Assembly: GCF_003609835.1 (NCBI RefSeq)
Contig: NZ_AP017898.1
Span: 3,038,001-3,102,000 of the forward strand
Reading direction: 5' to 3'
Length of the DNA: 64,000 nt
From: Sphingopyxis sp. FD7
Lineage (GTDB): Bacteria > Pseudomonadota > Alphaproteobacteria > Sphingomonadales > Sphingomonadaceae
The position numbers and the translations under genes were made by a program. The notes beneath the pieces were generated by a model, which searched no databases, was not told the DNA's origin, and worked only from the letters and a program-made list of their open reading frames with translations. Of this stretch, positions 33,566 to 42,391 are shown piece after piece (the stretch's first letter is position 1; each line of letters opens with the position of its first letter).

Positions 33566-34272
33566 GGTTCGATCCCGCCACCATTACCGCCTATGTCGAC
33601 GGCGAGCTCGACGACCTCACCGCGCGCCGCATCGAGCGCGAGGCGGAGGCCGACCCGGCGCTTGCCGCCGAAATCGCACGCCACCGCGCGCTGAAGGCGC
33701 GGCTCGTCGCCCATTATGCGCCGGTCGCCGCCGAGGCGGTCCCCGACCGGCTCCGCGCGCTGCTGAACGACGCGGCGAAGGCCCCTGTGGTCGATACCAG
33801 CCTCGCCGCGCGCCGCGAGAGCAGGCGATGGCGCCTTGCACCCGCGCAGATGGGCGCACTCGCGGCGTCGCTGCTGCTCGGCCTGACGATCGGCCTGCGG
33901 CCGTGGGCGCCCGCGGCGGAGGTGACCGAACGCGGCGGCGCACTCGTCGCATCGGGCGCGCTGGCGGCGGCGCTCGATACGCAGCTCGCGTCGACGCAGG
34001 GTGCCGACGCCGCGATCCGCATCGGCCTCAGCTTTCGCGATCGAGAGGGCCGTGTCTGCCGCAGTTTCGAAGGCGCCGCCCTGTCGGGCATCGGCTGCCG
34101 CGACGCGGGCGGCTGGACGCTCGAACGCACGTTGGGCGGGCGGACGACGGACGCCCCCTATCGCCAGGCAAACGCGGGCGCGCTGGCGGCCGACGCGGCG
34201 GCGATGATGGTCGGCGAACCGTTCGACGCCGCCGCCGAACGCGCCGCGCGCGCGCGCGGCTGGCGGCGCTGA
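33562..34272 (+). CDS. Transmembrane anti-sigma factor
   Basis: A 236-residue protein. The N-terminal cytoplasmic region (about 1-75; FDPATITAYVDGELDDLTARRIEREAE pattern by its ends) matches the helical anti-sigma domain but lacks the zinc HxxxCxxC motif. One membrane helix (about 97-113, MGALAASLLLGLTIGL) follows. A periplasmic domain of about 120 residues contains two Cys (in VCRSFEG and GIGCRDAGG) that could form a disulfide or sense redox state. It is expected to hold the ECF sigma inactive at the membrane until a periplasmic signal arrives. Confidence 0.85.
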   Translation: MRFDPATITAYVDGELDDLTARRIEREAEADPALAAEIARHRALKARLVAHYAPVAAEAVPDRLRALLNDAAKAPVVDTSLAARRESRRWRLAPAQMGALAASLLLGLTIGLRPWAPAAEVTERGGALVASGALAAALDTQLASTQGADAAIRIGLSFRDREGRVCRSFEGAALSGIGCRDAGGWTLERTLGGRTTDAPYRQANAGALAADAAAMMVGEPFDAAAERAARARGWRR

Positions 34273-34276
34273 GCTT

Positions 34277-35614
34277 TCACCGGTTCCGCCCGAACGGGTC
34301 TTCGTGGAGCGAACGCCCCGCGGTTTCGGGCATGAAGCGCAGCGCGGCGAGCCCGACGAGGCAGGCAAGCATCATATAATAAGCCGGCATCAGCGGGTCG
34401 CCGGTCAGGCTGATCAGGCCGCTGCCGATCATCGGCGCGGTGCCGCCGAAGATCGAGGTCGAGATATTATAGGCGACGGCAAAGCCCGCGAAGCGCACCG
34501 CGGTCGGGAACATCGCGGGAAAGGTCGCCGAGATCGTCGCGAGCTGCGGCACATAGAGAAGGCCGAGCGCCATGAAGGCGGCGACCGCGCCGGCGAAGCC
34601 CGTGCCGATCAGCATGTAGAGCGGCACGACGAACAGGAAGAGGCCAATCAGCGACCAGCGCCACATCGGCCGCCGCCCGATCCGGTCCGACAGCGCGCCG
34701 GCAAAGGGCAGGAAGCACATCATGAAGAGCATGCCGATGATCGGCACGAGCAGCGCCTCCTCGCTCGACAGGCCGATGCGCCGCTGGAGATAGGTCGGCA
34801 TATAGCTGAGCAGCGAATAGTTGACGACATTGAGCGCCACCACCAGCCCGCCGACGACGAGCAAGGGGCGCCAGTAATCGCGCATCAGCGTCAGCAATCC
34901 CGGCGGTTCGCGCCGCTCGGCCGAGGCCATTTCCGCCCGGAACACCGGCGTATCCTCCATCTTCGAGCGCACATACATGCCGATGAGGCCGATCGGCCCG
35001 GCGATCAGGAAGGGAATGCGCCAGCCCCATTCGTGCATCGCGGCATCGCCGAGATAGAGCGAATAGCCGAGCATCAGCGCCGCGCCGAAGGAAAAGCCCG
35101 CGAGCGTCCCGAACTCGAGGAAGCTGCCGTAAAAGCCGCGCCGGTCGTCGGGGGCATATTCGGCCATGAAGGTCGCCGCGCCGCCATATTCGCCGCCGGT
35201 CGAAAACCCCTGCACCATGCGCAGGACGACGAGCAGCGTCGGCGCCCAGAAGCCGATGCTGTCATAGGATGGAATGAGTCCCACCGCGAAGGTCGCGCCC
35301 GCCATCAACAGGATCGTCATCGCGAGCACCGACTTGCGCCCGATGCGATCGCCGAGCGGACCCCAGAACAGCCCGCCGAGGGGCCGCACGAGGAAGGAGA
35401 TGGCAAAGGTCGCGAGCGCGAACAGCACCGCTTCCTCGGTCTCGCCGGGAAAGAGCGCGGCCGAGATATAGGTCACGCCATAGGCATAGATGCCATAGTC
35501 GAACCATTCGACGGCATTGCCGAGCGCCGACGCACCGACCGCGCGGTGGAGCGGCGAGGGTTCGCGGAACGGCGGCGGGTGTCCGGGGGCGTGAGGGAGC
35601 AGCGTCTTGTCCAT
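34277..35614 (-). CDS. MFS transporter of the metabolite:H+ symporter family (ProP/KgtP-like)
   Basis: A 445-residue permease with 12 predicted helices. Family signatures include SALGNAVEWFDYGIYAYG at the start, GPLGDRIGRKSVL in loop 2-3 and RMVQGFSTGGEYGGA in helix 4. Relatives import proline, glycine betaine, ectoine, 2-oxoglutarate or shikimate with protons. It is the last gene of the ectoine block, 3 bases after the second MFS gene's stop, so uptake of an osmolyte or its precursor is the likeliest role (inferred). It lacks the C-terminal coiled-coil osmosensor of E. coli ProP. Confidence 0.85.
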   Translation of the reverse strand: MDKTLLPHAPGHPPPFREPSPLHRAVGASALGNAVEWFDYGIYAYGVTYISAALFPGETEEAVLFALATFAISFLVRPLGGLFWGPLGDRIGRKSVLAMTILLMAGATFAVGLIPSYDSIGFWAPTLLVVLRMVQGFSTGGEYGGAATFMAEYAPDDRRGFYGSFLEFGTLAGFSFGAALMLGYSLYLGDAAMHEWGWRIPFLIAGPIGLIGMYVRSKMEDTPVFRAEMASAERREPPGLLTLMRDYWRPLLVVGGLVVALNVVNYSLLSYMPTYLQRRIGLSSEEALLVPIIGMLFMMCFLPFAGALSDRIGRRPMWRWSLIGLFLFVVPLYMLIGTGFAGAVAAFMALGLLYVPQLATISATFPAMFPTAVRFAGFAVAYNISTSIFGGTAPMIGSGLISLTGDPLMPAYYMMLACLVGLAALRFMPETAGRSLHEDPFGRNR

Positions 35615-35617
35615 GGG

Positions 35618-36856
35618 TCACCTGTTTTCCGGGTGGGGTTCGGGGCCGGCGGGGTCGAGCAGCGCGGCAACGGGCGTCGTGCGCGGCAGGATCTGGAAAT
35701 CCTGCTGCGCGGCGCCCGGCACGGGGTCGCTGGCGGCGAGGCGCCAGAGGCCGAAGGCGAGCATCATCGCGGCCGCCGATGCGATAAAGAGAAAAAGGCC
35801 GCCCGCCCCCGACGCGCTCATCGCCGCCGCCGCGCCGATCGGGCCGAGCGCGGCGCCGACCGAATAGAGGAGCACGAGCTGGCCGCTCGCGGTGACGCGC
35901 TCCGACGGCAGCAGCCGGTCGTTGGCAAAGGCGACGCACAGCGGATAGAGCGCGAAGCTGAGCCCGCCGAACAGCGCGCCGAGCGCGAAGATCAGCGCGC
36001 CCGTCGGCGCCATGGCGAGCGCGATGCTGACGCCCGCCGTCGCGGCGAAGCAGGCGATGATGACGCGCCGCCGGTCGAAACGGTCGGACAGACGGCCGAG
36101 CGGCCATTGCAGCGCGACGCCGCCGAGGATGACGGTCATCATGAAGGTTGCGGTGTCGCCGAGGCCGAGCCCGATCCGCCGCGCATAAATGGCGGCGAGG
36201 CCATAAAAGGCGCCAAGCAGCAGCCCCGTCATCCCCGCGCCCGCGACGCCGAGCGGCGACGCCTTGAACAGCCGCCGCAGCGGCAGCGACGCCGCATCCT
36301 CGAGCGTCGGCGCGGCGGCGCGGGTCAGGCAGACGGGGATGATCGCGAGCGAGATGAGGACCGAGGCAAGCTCGAAGGGGATTTGGGGCGCGCTATTGCC
36401 CGAACGCAACAGCAACTGCCCGATCGCCTGCCCCGAATAGAGCGCGACCATATAGAAAGCGAGCACCGTCCCGCGCGTTTCGGCCTCGGCGCGGTCATTG
36501 AGCCAGCTTTCGACGCAGATGAACACCCCCGCGATGCACAGGCCGTCGACAAGGCGCAGCGCGCCCCAGAGCAGGGGATGCTGGAACAGCGCATAGGTGA
36601 GCGTGCTCGCCGACAAGAGCGCGACGAAGGCGGCAAAGGCGCGGATATGGCCGACGCGGCGCACGACATCGCCCGCGCGCAGGGCGCCGAGCACCAGCCC
36701 GCCGAAATAGGCGGTGGCGATCAGGCCGATCACCATCGTCCCGCTGCCCGCGCGTTCGAGCCGGAGGCCGATCAGCGTCGACAGGAAGCCGCTGCCCGCC
36801 ATCATCACGAAGATGGCGACGAGCAGGCTGCGAACGGGGGTGATGACAGCGAGCAT
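35618..36856 (-). CDS. MFS transporter, YcaD-like
   Basis: A 412-residue, 12-helix major facilitator protein, with RVGHIRAFAAFVAL in the first half and GRLSDRFDRRRVIIA between helices 6 and 8. It resembles the YcaD/MFS_1 group, whose substrates are mostly unknown. It lies between ask and the ProP-like gene with short gaps (21 and 3 bases), which places it in the ectoine transcript. Export or uptake of ectoine-related solutes is possible but unproven. Confidence 0.82.
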   Translation of the reverse strand: MLAVITPVRSLLVAIFVMMAGSGFLSTLIGLRLERAGSGTMVIGLIATAYFGGLVLGALRAGDVVRRVGHIRAFAAFVALLSASTLTYALFQHPLLWGALRLVDGLCIAGVFICVESWLNDRAEAETRGTVLAFYMVALYSGQAIGQLLLRSGNSAPQIPFELASVLISLAIIPVCLTRAAAPTLEDAASLPLRRLFKASPLGVAGAGMTGLLLGAFYGLAAIYARRIGLGLGDTATFMMTVILGGVALQWPLGRLSDRFDRRRVIIACFAATAGVSIALAMAPTGALIFALGALFGGLSFALYPLCVAFANDRLLPSERVTASGQLVLLYSVGAALGPIGAAAAMSASGAGGLFLFIASAAAMMLAFGLWRLAASDPVPGAAQQDFQILPRTTPVAALLDPAGPEPHPENR

Positions 36857-36877
36857 CGGCGGCGTCGGGTGCGACCG

Positions 36878-38320
36878 TCAGGCGGCGCGTCGCTTTTCGT
36901 GACCCCTCGCGTCGCGCTCGACCAACGCGCGATGCAGCGCCCGCACCGCCGTGTCGAAGTCGCGCGGGTCGACGAGGAACTGGATATCGACGTTGCGGAT
37001 CTGATGCTGCATCGCGATCATCGGGACGCCCGCCGCGTCGAGCGCGGCCAGCGCATCGGGGACGAGACCGGGACGCGCGATGTCGCTGCCGATCACCGAC
37101 ACCATCGCCACCGGCTGCGCCGAAATGGCCGCGTCGGGATATTGGTCCTGCAGGTCGGCGATCACCCTGTTCACCGCGGCGGCGCTTGCCGACAGATAAT
37201 GGGTGATCGTGTTCGCATTCGACGATTTGCTGACGATCCAGATCTTGTGGCGCGTCAGCGTGTCGAGGATCGCGGCGTCATACCCCTTCACCCCGACCAT
37301 ATCCTGTTCGAAGAATTGCAGCGCCTGAACCTGACGCAGCCCGGTGACGATCTCGACGCGCGGGACGTCGGAGACATAGTCGCCGGTGACGAGCGTGCCT
37401 TCGTCCTCGCGGTCGAAGGTGTTGCGGACGCGCAGCGGAATGCCCGACTGGCGCAGCCCGCGCCCGGCGCCGGGATGAATGGCCTCCATCCCCAGATTCG
37501 CCAGCTGGTCGGCGACGTCGTAATTGGTGCGGCCGATCTTGCGCGCCTTGTCCTCGCCGACCAGCTTCGGATCGGCGCTCGAAAGGTGGAACTCCTTGTG
37601 GATGATCGCCTCGCGCGCGCCGGTCAGGACGGCGATGCGCGAAAAGGTCATTTCGGTGTAGCCGCGCGCATAGCGTCGCACCATGCCGCCCTCGCACCCG
37701 GCATAGCCGGTGACGATCGGCAGCGTCGTCGTCAGGTCGATCGCGGCAAAAGCCTCCCCGATCCGTTCGTCAAGGCTGCGAAGATCGTCCTGGTCCCACA
37801 GCGTCAGGTCGATGAAGCGCGCGTCGACGTCGCGGTCGCGCAGCAGCAGCGCGGTGCTGTGCGCGCTGTGCGCTTCGCCGATCCCGGCGAGCAGTTCGCG
37901 CACGGTGGCGAGCTGGTCCTTGAGCCCGAAGCGCCCGTGGCTGCGCAGCCGCGCAAGATCGTCGAGGCAGGCGGTAACGGCGTCTATCCGCGCGTCGACG
38001 AAGCGGTCGGCCTCGGCCCGGCTTTCGCCGCGCACGAACATCTCGGCATTGCGCGCGTGCATCGCGGTGCGCACCGCCGCCATGCCGCGGCGCCACGCAT
38101 CGGCATCATCGTCGTCGACGAAATGGCCATAGACGCCGGGGGCGCCCGTCTTCTTGTTCTCGAGCAGGAGGTCGGTCATCCCGGCATAGGCCGAGACGAC
38201 GAAGATACGGTTATAAAGGTCGGCGCCCGACCGCCCCGCGATCAGCACATTGTCGAACAGGGTCGCCGTCGCGGCCATCGAGGTGCCGCCGATCTTTTCG
38301 ACGCTATGCCGCCCGTTCAT
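36878..38320 (-). CDS. ask: Ectoine-specific aspartate kinase (Ask_ect)
   Basis: A 480-residue aspartokinase making aspartyl phosphate, the entry to aspartate semialdehyde and then ectoine. The N-terminal kinase motif is VEKIGGTSM (about 7-15); FTEMTFSR-like and VRRYARGYTEMTFSRIAVL segments form the active site; two ACT domains follow from about 330. A dedicated kinase lets flux bypass feedback control of the lysine/threonine enzyme. Start overlaps the ectD stop (38317-38320). Placement after ectD identifies it as the ectoine-linked copy. Confidence 0.93.
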   Translation of the reverse strand: MNGRHSVEKIGGTSMAATATLFDNVLIAGRSGADLYNRIFVVSAYAGMTDLLLENKKTGAPGVYGHFVDDDDADAWRRGMAAVRTAMHARNAEMFVRGESRAEADRFVDARIDAVTACLDDLARLRSHGRFGLKDQLATVRELLAGIGEAHSAHSTALLLRDRDVDARFIDLTLWDQDDLRSLDERIGEAFAAIDLTTTLPIVTGYAGCEGGMVRRYARGYTEMTFSRIAVLTGAREAIIHKEFHLSSADPKLVGEDKARKIGRTNYDVADQLANLGMEAIHPGAGRGLRQSGIPLRVRNTFDREDEGTLVTGDYVSDVPRVEIVTGLRQVQALQFFEQDMVGVKGYDAAILDTLTRHKIWIVSKSSNANTITHYLSASAAAVNRVIADLQDQYPDAAISAQPVAMVSVIGSDIARPGLVPDALAALDAAGVPMIAMQHQIRNVDIQFLVDPRDFDTAVRALHRALVERDARGHEKRRAA

Positions 38321-39237
38321 GCCGGCACCGCTTCGATGAGCGGCCCGCGCGCCACCGTCAACGCCTCGGGTTCGTCGCGGTTGGCGAGGAACCAGGGGCG
38401 CGGCTTTTCGACCCCGAAGGGCTTTTCGAGCCGGTTGCTCACCGCATTATAGACGAGGAAGGCGTTGGCGCGCGGAAAGGGCGTGATATTGCCGTTCGAC
38501 CCGTGCATCAGATTGCAGTCGAACAGGATCACCGTCCCCGGCTTGCCCGTCGGCGCGACGATGCCATGCTTGTGCGCCAGCTCGGCAAGGCTTTCCTCGT
38601 CGGGGACGCCATATTCCTGCTTCTTGAGCGAGCTCAGATAATGATCGTCGGGGGTTTCGCCGACGCAGGTGAGGTAGGTGCGGTGCGAGCCCGGAATCAC
38701 CATCAGCGGCCCGTTGTGCGGCGTGTTTTCGGCGAGCAGCACCGACATCGACAGCGCGCGCATCCGCGGCATCCCGTCCTCGACATGCCAGGTCTCGAAA
38801 TCGCTGTGCCAGTAGAACTCCTTGCCCTTGAAGCCGGGTTTATAGTTCAGCCGCGACTGGTGGATATACACCTCGTCGCCAAGCAGGAAGCGCGCGACAT
38901 CGGCCAGCCGCGCGTCGGCGGCTAGGCGCGCCATCACCGGGCTTTGCGCGTGAATCTCGAAGATCGAGCGGATCTCGTTGCTTTGTTGCTCGGTGACGAT
39001 CGTGTCGGCGTCGAGCGCCGCCGGATCGGCGAGCAGGTCGCGCGCGGCGCTTTGCAGGAAGGCGACTTCGTCGGCCGCAAAAATATCCTCGAGCACGATA
39101 TAGCCGTCGCGGTCGAACGCCGCGGCCTGCCGTGCGCTGATCGGCGCGTCGTTGGTCCATTCGCCATGGACGACGGGGTCCAGCCGCGGCCGCATTTCGG
39201 CGTCCGCGCTCTGGCGCGAGGGGTAGAGGTCTTGCAT
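38317..39237 (-). CDS. ectD: Ectoine 5-hydroxylase
   Basis: A 306-residue Fe(II)/2-oxoglutarate dioxygenase converting ectoine to 5-hydroxyectoine. The PhyH-family core shows the iron-binding HxD in FYWHSDFETWH (about 144-154), the conserved QSRLNYKPGFKGKEF just before it, and the distal His in CNLMHGSNGNI. The length is normal. The start at 39237 has GGGAG about 8 bases upstream; a longer reading to 39333 would overlap ectC. It follows ectC by 31 bases. Confidence 0.96.
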   Translation of the reverse strand: MQDLYPSRQSADAEMRPRLDPVVHGEWTNDAPISARQAAAFDRDGYIVLEDIFAADEVAFLQSAARDLLADPAALDADTIVTEQQSNEIRSIFEIHAQSPVMARLAADARLADVARFLLGDEVYIHQSRLNYKPGFKGKEFYWHSDFETWHVEDGMPRMRALSMSVLLAENTPHNGPLMVIPGSHRTYLTCVGETPDDHYLSSLKKQEYGVPDEESLAELAHKHGIVAPTGKPGTVILFDCNLMHGSNGNITPFPRANAFLVYNAVSNRLEKPFGVEKPRPWFLANRDEPEALTVARGPLIEAVPA

Positions 39238-39268
39238 CGGACGTCTCCCTTTCTGGTTCGGGTGAAGG

Positions 39269-39682
39269 TCAGTCGGCGGCGACGGGCTCGCGCGCCAGCT
39301 CCGGGTCGGCCGGATAGGCGCCGCTTTCGTCATGCACTTCGCGACCGGTGACCGGCGGGTTGAAGACGCAGGCGGTCAGAATGTCGGTTTCGGGCCGCAC
39401 GATATGGCGGTCATGGTCGTCGAGCGCGTACATCACGCCGGGGCGCAGCGCGTGAACCTCGCCGGTCGCCAGATCCTCGATCGTGCCCGTGCCCTTCAGC
39501 ACCAGCACCGCTTCCAGATGGTTCTGATAGTGCATCTTGAGCTCGCTGCCCGCGAAGAGGGTGGTGACGTGGAAGGAAAAGCCCATGCCATCGTCCTTGA
39601 GCAGCAGGCGGGCGCTGGCCCAGCCGTCGGAACGGACGTTGCGGTCGGTCTTGCGGATGTCGCCCAGGTTGCGAACGATCAT
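39269..39682 (-). CDS. ectC: L-ectoine synthase
   Basis: A 137-residue cupin closing N-acetyl-diaminobutyrate to ectoine. It starts [21 protein letters not shown], which is almost invariant in EctC, with the cupin blocks [17 protein letters not shown] and [12 protein letters not shown] that hold the metal and substrate. Length normal. Shine-Dalgarno AGGAG lies 8 bases upstream. It lies 17 bases after ectB. Confidence 0.97.
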   Translation of the reverse strand: MIVRNLGDIRKTDRNVRSDGWASARLLLKDDGMGFSFHVTTLFAGSELKMHYQNHLEAVLVLKGTGTIEDLATGEVHALRPGVMYALDDHDRHIVRPETDILTACVFNPPVTGREVHDESGAYPADPELAREPVAAD

Positions 39683-39699
39683 GTCGGTTTCTCCTGTTC

Positions 39700-41007
39700 T
39701 TATTCGGCGGCGACGGCGTAATCGGCGGCCATCGCCTCGCGGATCTTGGTTTCGAGAATGTCGAGCCCGGCGCCGAGCACCGCGTCGTCGATGACGAGCG
39801 GGGCGAGCACCTTGATCACCTCGTCATGCGCGCCGCTGGTCTCGATAATCAGCCCCGCGTCGAAGCAGGCGGCGGTGACGCTCGCGGCGAGCTCGCCCGA
39901 TCCGACATTGACGCCGCGCATCATGCCGCGGCCGCGCACCTCGAACCCATGGTCGGCGGCGATGCGTGCGAGGCGGGTTTCGAGCAGCGCGGCGCGGCGG
40001 CCTATGTCGCGCTGGAAATCGTCGGTCGCCCAGAAATGGCGCAGCGCGGCGGTCGCGGTGACAAAGGCATGGTTGTTGCCGCGGAAGGTGCCATTATGCT
40101 CGCCCGGCGACCATTGGTCGAGCTCGGGGCGGAGCAGGGTCAGCGCAAAGGGCAGGCCCATGCCCGACAGCGATTTCGCCAGCGTGACGATGTCGGGGGT
40201 GAAGCCCATATCCTCGAAGCTGAAGAAGCTGCCGGTGCGGCCGCAGCCCGCCTGAATGTCGTCGACGATCAGCAGCGCGCCATGCGCCTTCGCGATTCCC
40301 GCAATGCGGCGCAGCCATTCGGCCGACGCAGCGTTGAGCCCGCCTTCGCCCTGCACCGTTTCGACGAGGATCGCCGCCGGGGCGTCGAGCCCGCTCGACG
40401 GGTCGGCGAGCCGTTGTTCGAGCAGCTCGGCGGTGTCGACCTCGGGGCCGTAATAGCCGTCATAGGGCTCGTGAGCGACGTGGCTCAGCGGCACGCCCGC
40501 GCCGCCGCGCTTGGTCGCATTGCCGGTGCAGGCGAGCGCGCCCAGGGTCATGCCGTGAAAGCCGTTGGTAAAGGCGATCACCATCTCGCGGCCCGTCACC
40601 TTGCGCGCGAGCTTGATCGCCGCCTCGACGGCATTGGTGCCGGTCGGGCCGGTGAACATGACGCGATAATCAAGCCCGCGCGGTTTCAGGATCAGCGCCT
40701 CGAAAGCGCCCAGGAAATCCCGCTTTGCACCGGTGTGGAGGTCGAGCCCGTGGGCGATCCCGTCGGCGGCGATATAGTCGAGCAGCGCCTGTTTCAGGAT
40801 CGGGTGGTTGTGGCCATAGTTCAGCGTCGAACAGCCCGACAGGAAGTCGAGATAGCGCCCGCCCTGATCGTCGTGCATCCACACGCCCTCGGCCTTGCCG
40901 AACTGGCGCGGCATCGACCGGGCGTAGCTGCGCACCGCCGATTCGCGGCGCTCATAAATGCTCCGATCCGGAAGCGTGCCGGACGGTTGCGGTGTCGTAA
41001 TCATCAT
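39700..41007 (-). CDS. ectB: Diaminobutyrate-2-oxoglutarate transaminase
   Basis: A 435-residue class III aminotransferase forming L-2,4-diaminobutyrate from aspartate semialdehyde. The PLP Lys lies in [15 protein letters not shown] (about residue 269), with the preceding Asp in [15 protein letters not shown]. The [18 protein letters not shown] block is typical of EctB. The start at 41007 follows the ectA stop with no spacer; the second ATG at 41004 has better Shine-Dalgarno spacing. Confidence 0.97.
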   Translation of the reverse strand: MMITTPQPSGTLPDRSIYERRESAVRSYARSMPRQFGKAEGVWMHDDQGGRYLDFLSGCSTLNYGHNHPILKQALLDYIAADGIAHGLDLHTGAKRDFLGAFEALILKPRGLDYRVMFTGPTGTNAVEAAIKLARKVTGREMVIAFTNGFHGMTLGALACTGNATKRGGAGVPLSHVAHEPYDGYYGPEVDTAELLEQRLADPSSGLDAPAAILVETVQGEGGLNAASAEWLRRIAGIAKAHGALLIVDDIQAGCGRTGSFFSFEDMGFTPDIVTLAKSLSGMGLPFALTLLRPELDQWSPGEHNGTFRGNNHAFVTATAALRHFWATDDFQRDIGRRAALLETRLARIAADHGFEVRGRGMMRGVNVGSGELAASVTAACFDAGLIIETSGAHDEVIKVLAPLVIDDAVLGAGLDILETKIREAMAADYAVAAE

Positions 41008-41586
41008 CTATCCCTGTTCTGCGTCGATTTTCATGCGGTCGAACGGCCCGATGCGGGCCAGATATTCGGTGGCGTGGGCGCCCGCGAAATGCGTCTCGCG
41101 CTCAAACAGCGGCGTGCGCTCCAGCTCGGCATCCCAGTCGCGGGCGAGGCCGCGGAAAAGCCCCCACGACGCCTGATTGTCGGCGGTGATCGTCGTGATC
41201 ATGTGCGTCACGCCCTCCTGCGCGGGCCGCGCGAGCAGCGCGGCGATCATCCGGCTCGCGAGCCGCCGCCCCCGACCTTCGGCCGACACCGCGACCTGCC
41301 AGACGAAGAAGGCATGCCCGTCCGACGGCGGGCGATAACCCGACACCCAGCCGACGATGCGCCCCGCGCGCTCGGCGATGATGCACTGGTCGGCGAAATG
41401 TTCGCACTGGAGCAGGTTGCAATAGCGCGAGTTGCGGTCGAGCGGCGGACAGGCCGCGATCAGCGCGGTGACCGCCGGGCCGTCGGCCGCGACCGGACGG
41501 CGAAAGCGCAGGTCGGACGAAGCGGCCGCCGATGCGTCCGGGTCTTTCGGCGTGGGCAGGGGCTCCGCGTCTTTTGACCGGTCCAA
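41008..41586 (-). CDS. ectA: Diaminobutyrate acetyltransferase
   Basis: A 192-residue GNAT enzyme acetylating diaminobutyrate. It shows the EctA block LDRNSRYCNLLQCEHF (about 50-65), then the acetyl-CoA loop VSAEGRGRRLASRM. The N-terminal 25 residues before LRFRRPVAADG are variable. The reading frame can only start at TTG (41586), with AGGAG 10 bases upstream; an out-of-frame ATG lies at 41596, inside that region. First gene of the ectABCD-ask-MFS-MFS block; the promoter is at 41651-41678. Confidence 0.93.
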   Translation of the reverse strand: MDRSKDAEPLPTPKDPDASAAASSDLRFRRPVAADGPAVTALIAACPPLDRNSRYCNLLQCEHFADQCIIAERAGRIVGWVSGYRPPSDGHAFFVWQVAVSAEGRGRRLASRMIAALLARPAQEGVTHMITTITADNQASWGLFRGLARDWDAELERTPLFERETHFAGAHATEYLARIGPFDRMKIDAEQG

Positions 41587-41650
41587 TATATTTCATCTCC
41601 TGAAACAAATGCTGACGCGTCACGCGCCGATCGAATGATGAATCGCGCGA

Positions 41651-41715
41651 AATATAGGATTGTTGCATCGCGACGCAACCCGTTGCCAGAAATATCTTTC
41701 GTTTATTGAAATAAA
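41651..41715 (-). promoter_or_regulatory. ectA promoter with overlapping palindromes (candidate EctR operators)
   Basis: On the minus strand the -35 TTGCGT (41678-41673) and -10 TATATT (41656-41651) are 16 bases apart. The -35 and half the spacer are covered by an 18-bp near-perfect palindrome (41662-41679, GTTGCATCGCGACGCAAC). A second, AT-rich palindrome TTTATT-GA-AATAAA (41702-41715) lies upstream of ectA and next to the divergent regulator. Both are positioned as operators of the MarR-type protein. Confidence 0.6.
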
Positions 41716-41780
41716 TTGATGATCGCGCGGCACTTGAAAATCGGTTTGGCGCCGCTGCGCCGCCCAGCTAAGTGAAGGCG

Positions 41781-42260
41781 ATGGAAAGCGAGATCGCCAC
41801 TGCCACGCTGAAGGCGCTGCGCCGCGTGCTGCGCGCGGCCGAGGGCGGGACGCGGCGCATCGCCGCCGCCACCGGTCTCACCCCGTCGCAGCTGCTCGTG
41901 CTGCGCGAGATCGACGCGGGCGGCAATGTGACGCCGGGGCTTGTCGCACAGCGGCTGGAGTTCGGCCACGCGACGGTGACGGCGATCGTCGACCGCCTCG
42001 TTGCGCTCGACCTCGCCACCCGGTCGCGCAGCGCCGAGGACAAAAGGCGCGTGCTGCTCGCCGCGACCGACAAGGGCCGCCGCTGCCTCGCCGAAGCGCC
42101 CGACATGTTGCAGGAAATCTTCGCCGCGCGCTTCGCCGCGCTGCCGACGTGGGAACAGGCGATGATTCTTGCGGGCACCGAGCGGCTCGCCGACATCCTC
42201 GGCGCGCGCGAAATGGATGCCGCGCCGCTGCTCGACACGGGCGCGATCGACCGCATCTGA
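41781..42260 (+). CDS. ectR: MarR-family regulator of the ectoine genes (EctR-like)
   Basis: A 159-residue MarR protein with a winged helix-turn-helix (SQLLVLREIDAGGNVTPGLVAQRLEFGHATVTAIVDRL by its ends, about 35-75) and the wing ATRSRSAEDKRRVLLAATDKG. It is transcribed away from ectA, as EctR1 is in methylotrophs, where it represses ectABC. The symbol rests on this context. The start could be ATG 41781 or GTG 41772; the Shine-Dalgarno is poor for both. Confidence 0.82.
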   Translation: MESEIATATLKALRRVLRAAEGGTRRIAAATGLTPSQLLVLREIDAGGNVTPGLVAQRLEFGHATVTAIVDRLVALDLATRSRSAEDKRRVLLAATDKGRRCLAEAPDMLQEIFAARFAALPTWEQAMILAGTERLADILGAREMDAAPLLDTGAIDRI

Positions 42261-42296
42261 TCCGGCGCGGCCCACAGGCCGCGCGTCGCGGACGCG

Positions 42297-42323
42297 AAAA
42301 AGGGCGGCGCCATGGCCGCCCTT
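42297..42323 (-). terminator. Intrinsic terminator, read after rpmG (possibly bidirectional)
   Basis: The stem AAGGGCGGC (42300-42308) / GCCGCCCTT (42315-42323) is followed on the minus strand by a T run (TTTTT counting the end of the stem). It lies about 70 bases beyond the rpmG stop and 37 beyond the ectR stop, so it can serve both convergent genes. Confidence 0.65.
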
Positions 42324-42329
42324 CGGCTT

Positions 42330-42345
42330 CCCCGCCTGCGCGGGG
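42330..42345. repeat. Single REP head CCCCGC-CTGC-GCGGGG
   Basis: A 6-bp stem with CTGC loop followed by ATGACGC, the same head as in the paired elements at 14371-14458 and 43616-43791. Confidence 0.5.
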
Positions 42346-42391
42346 ATGACGCATTTTCAGACCGCGCGGCCCTGCCGCACGGGCGAATGCG

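Noticed and set aside
34304-38452. A very long open frame (about 1380 codons) on the plus strand, antisense to the two MFS genes and ask
   Set aside because: It is Arg/Ala/Gly/Glu-rich without any domain pattern and mirrors high-GC codon structure of the real minus-strand genes. The opposite strand gives clear, ordered proteins.
41102-41597. Frameshifted ectA or a second gene starting at ATG 41596
   Set aside because: The out-of-frame product has no EctA or other domain features, whereas the TTG frame holds a complete GNAT enzyme.
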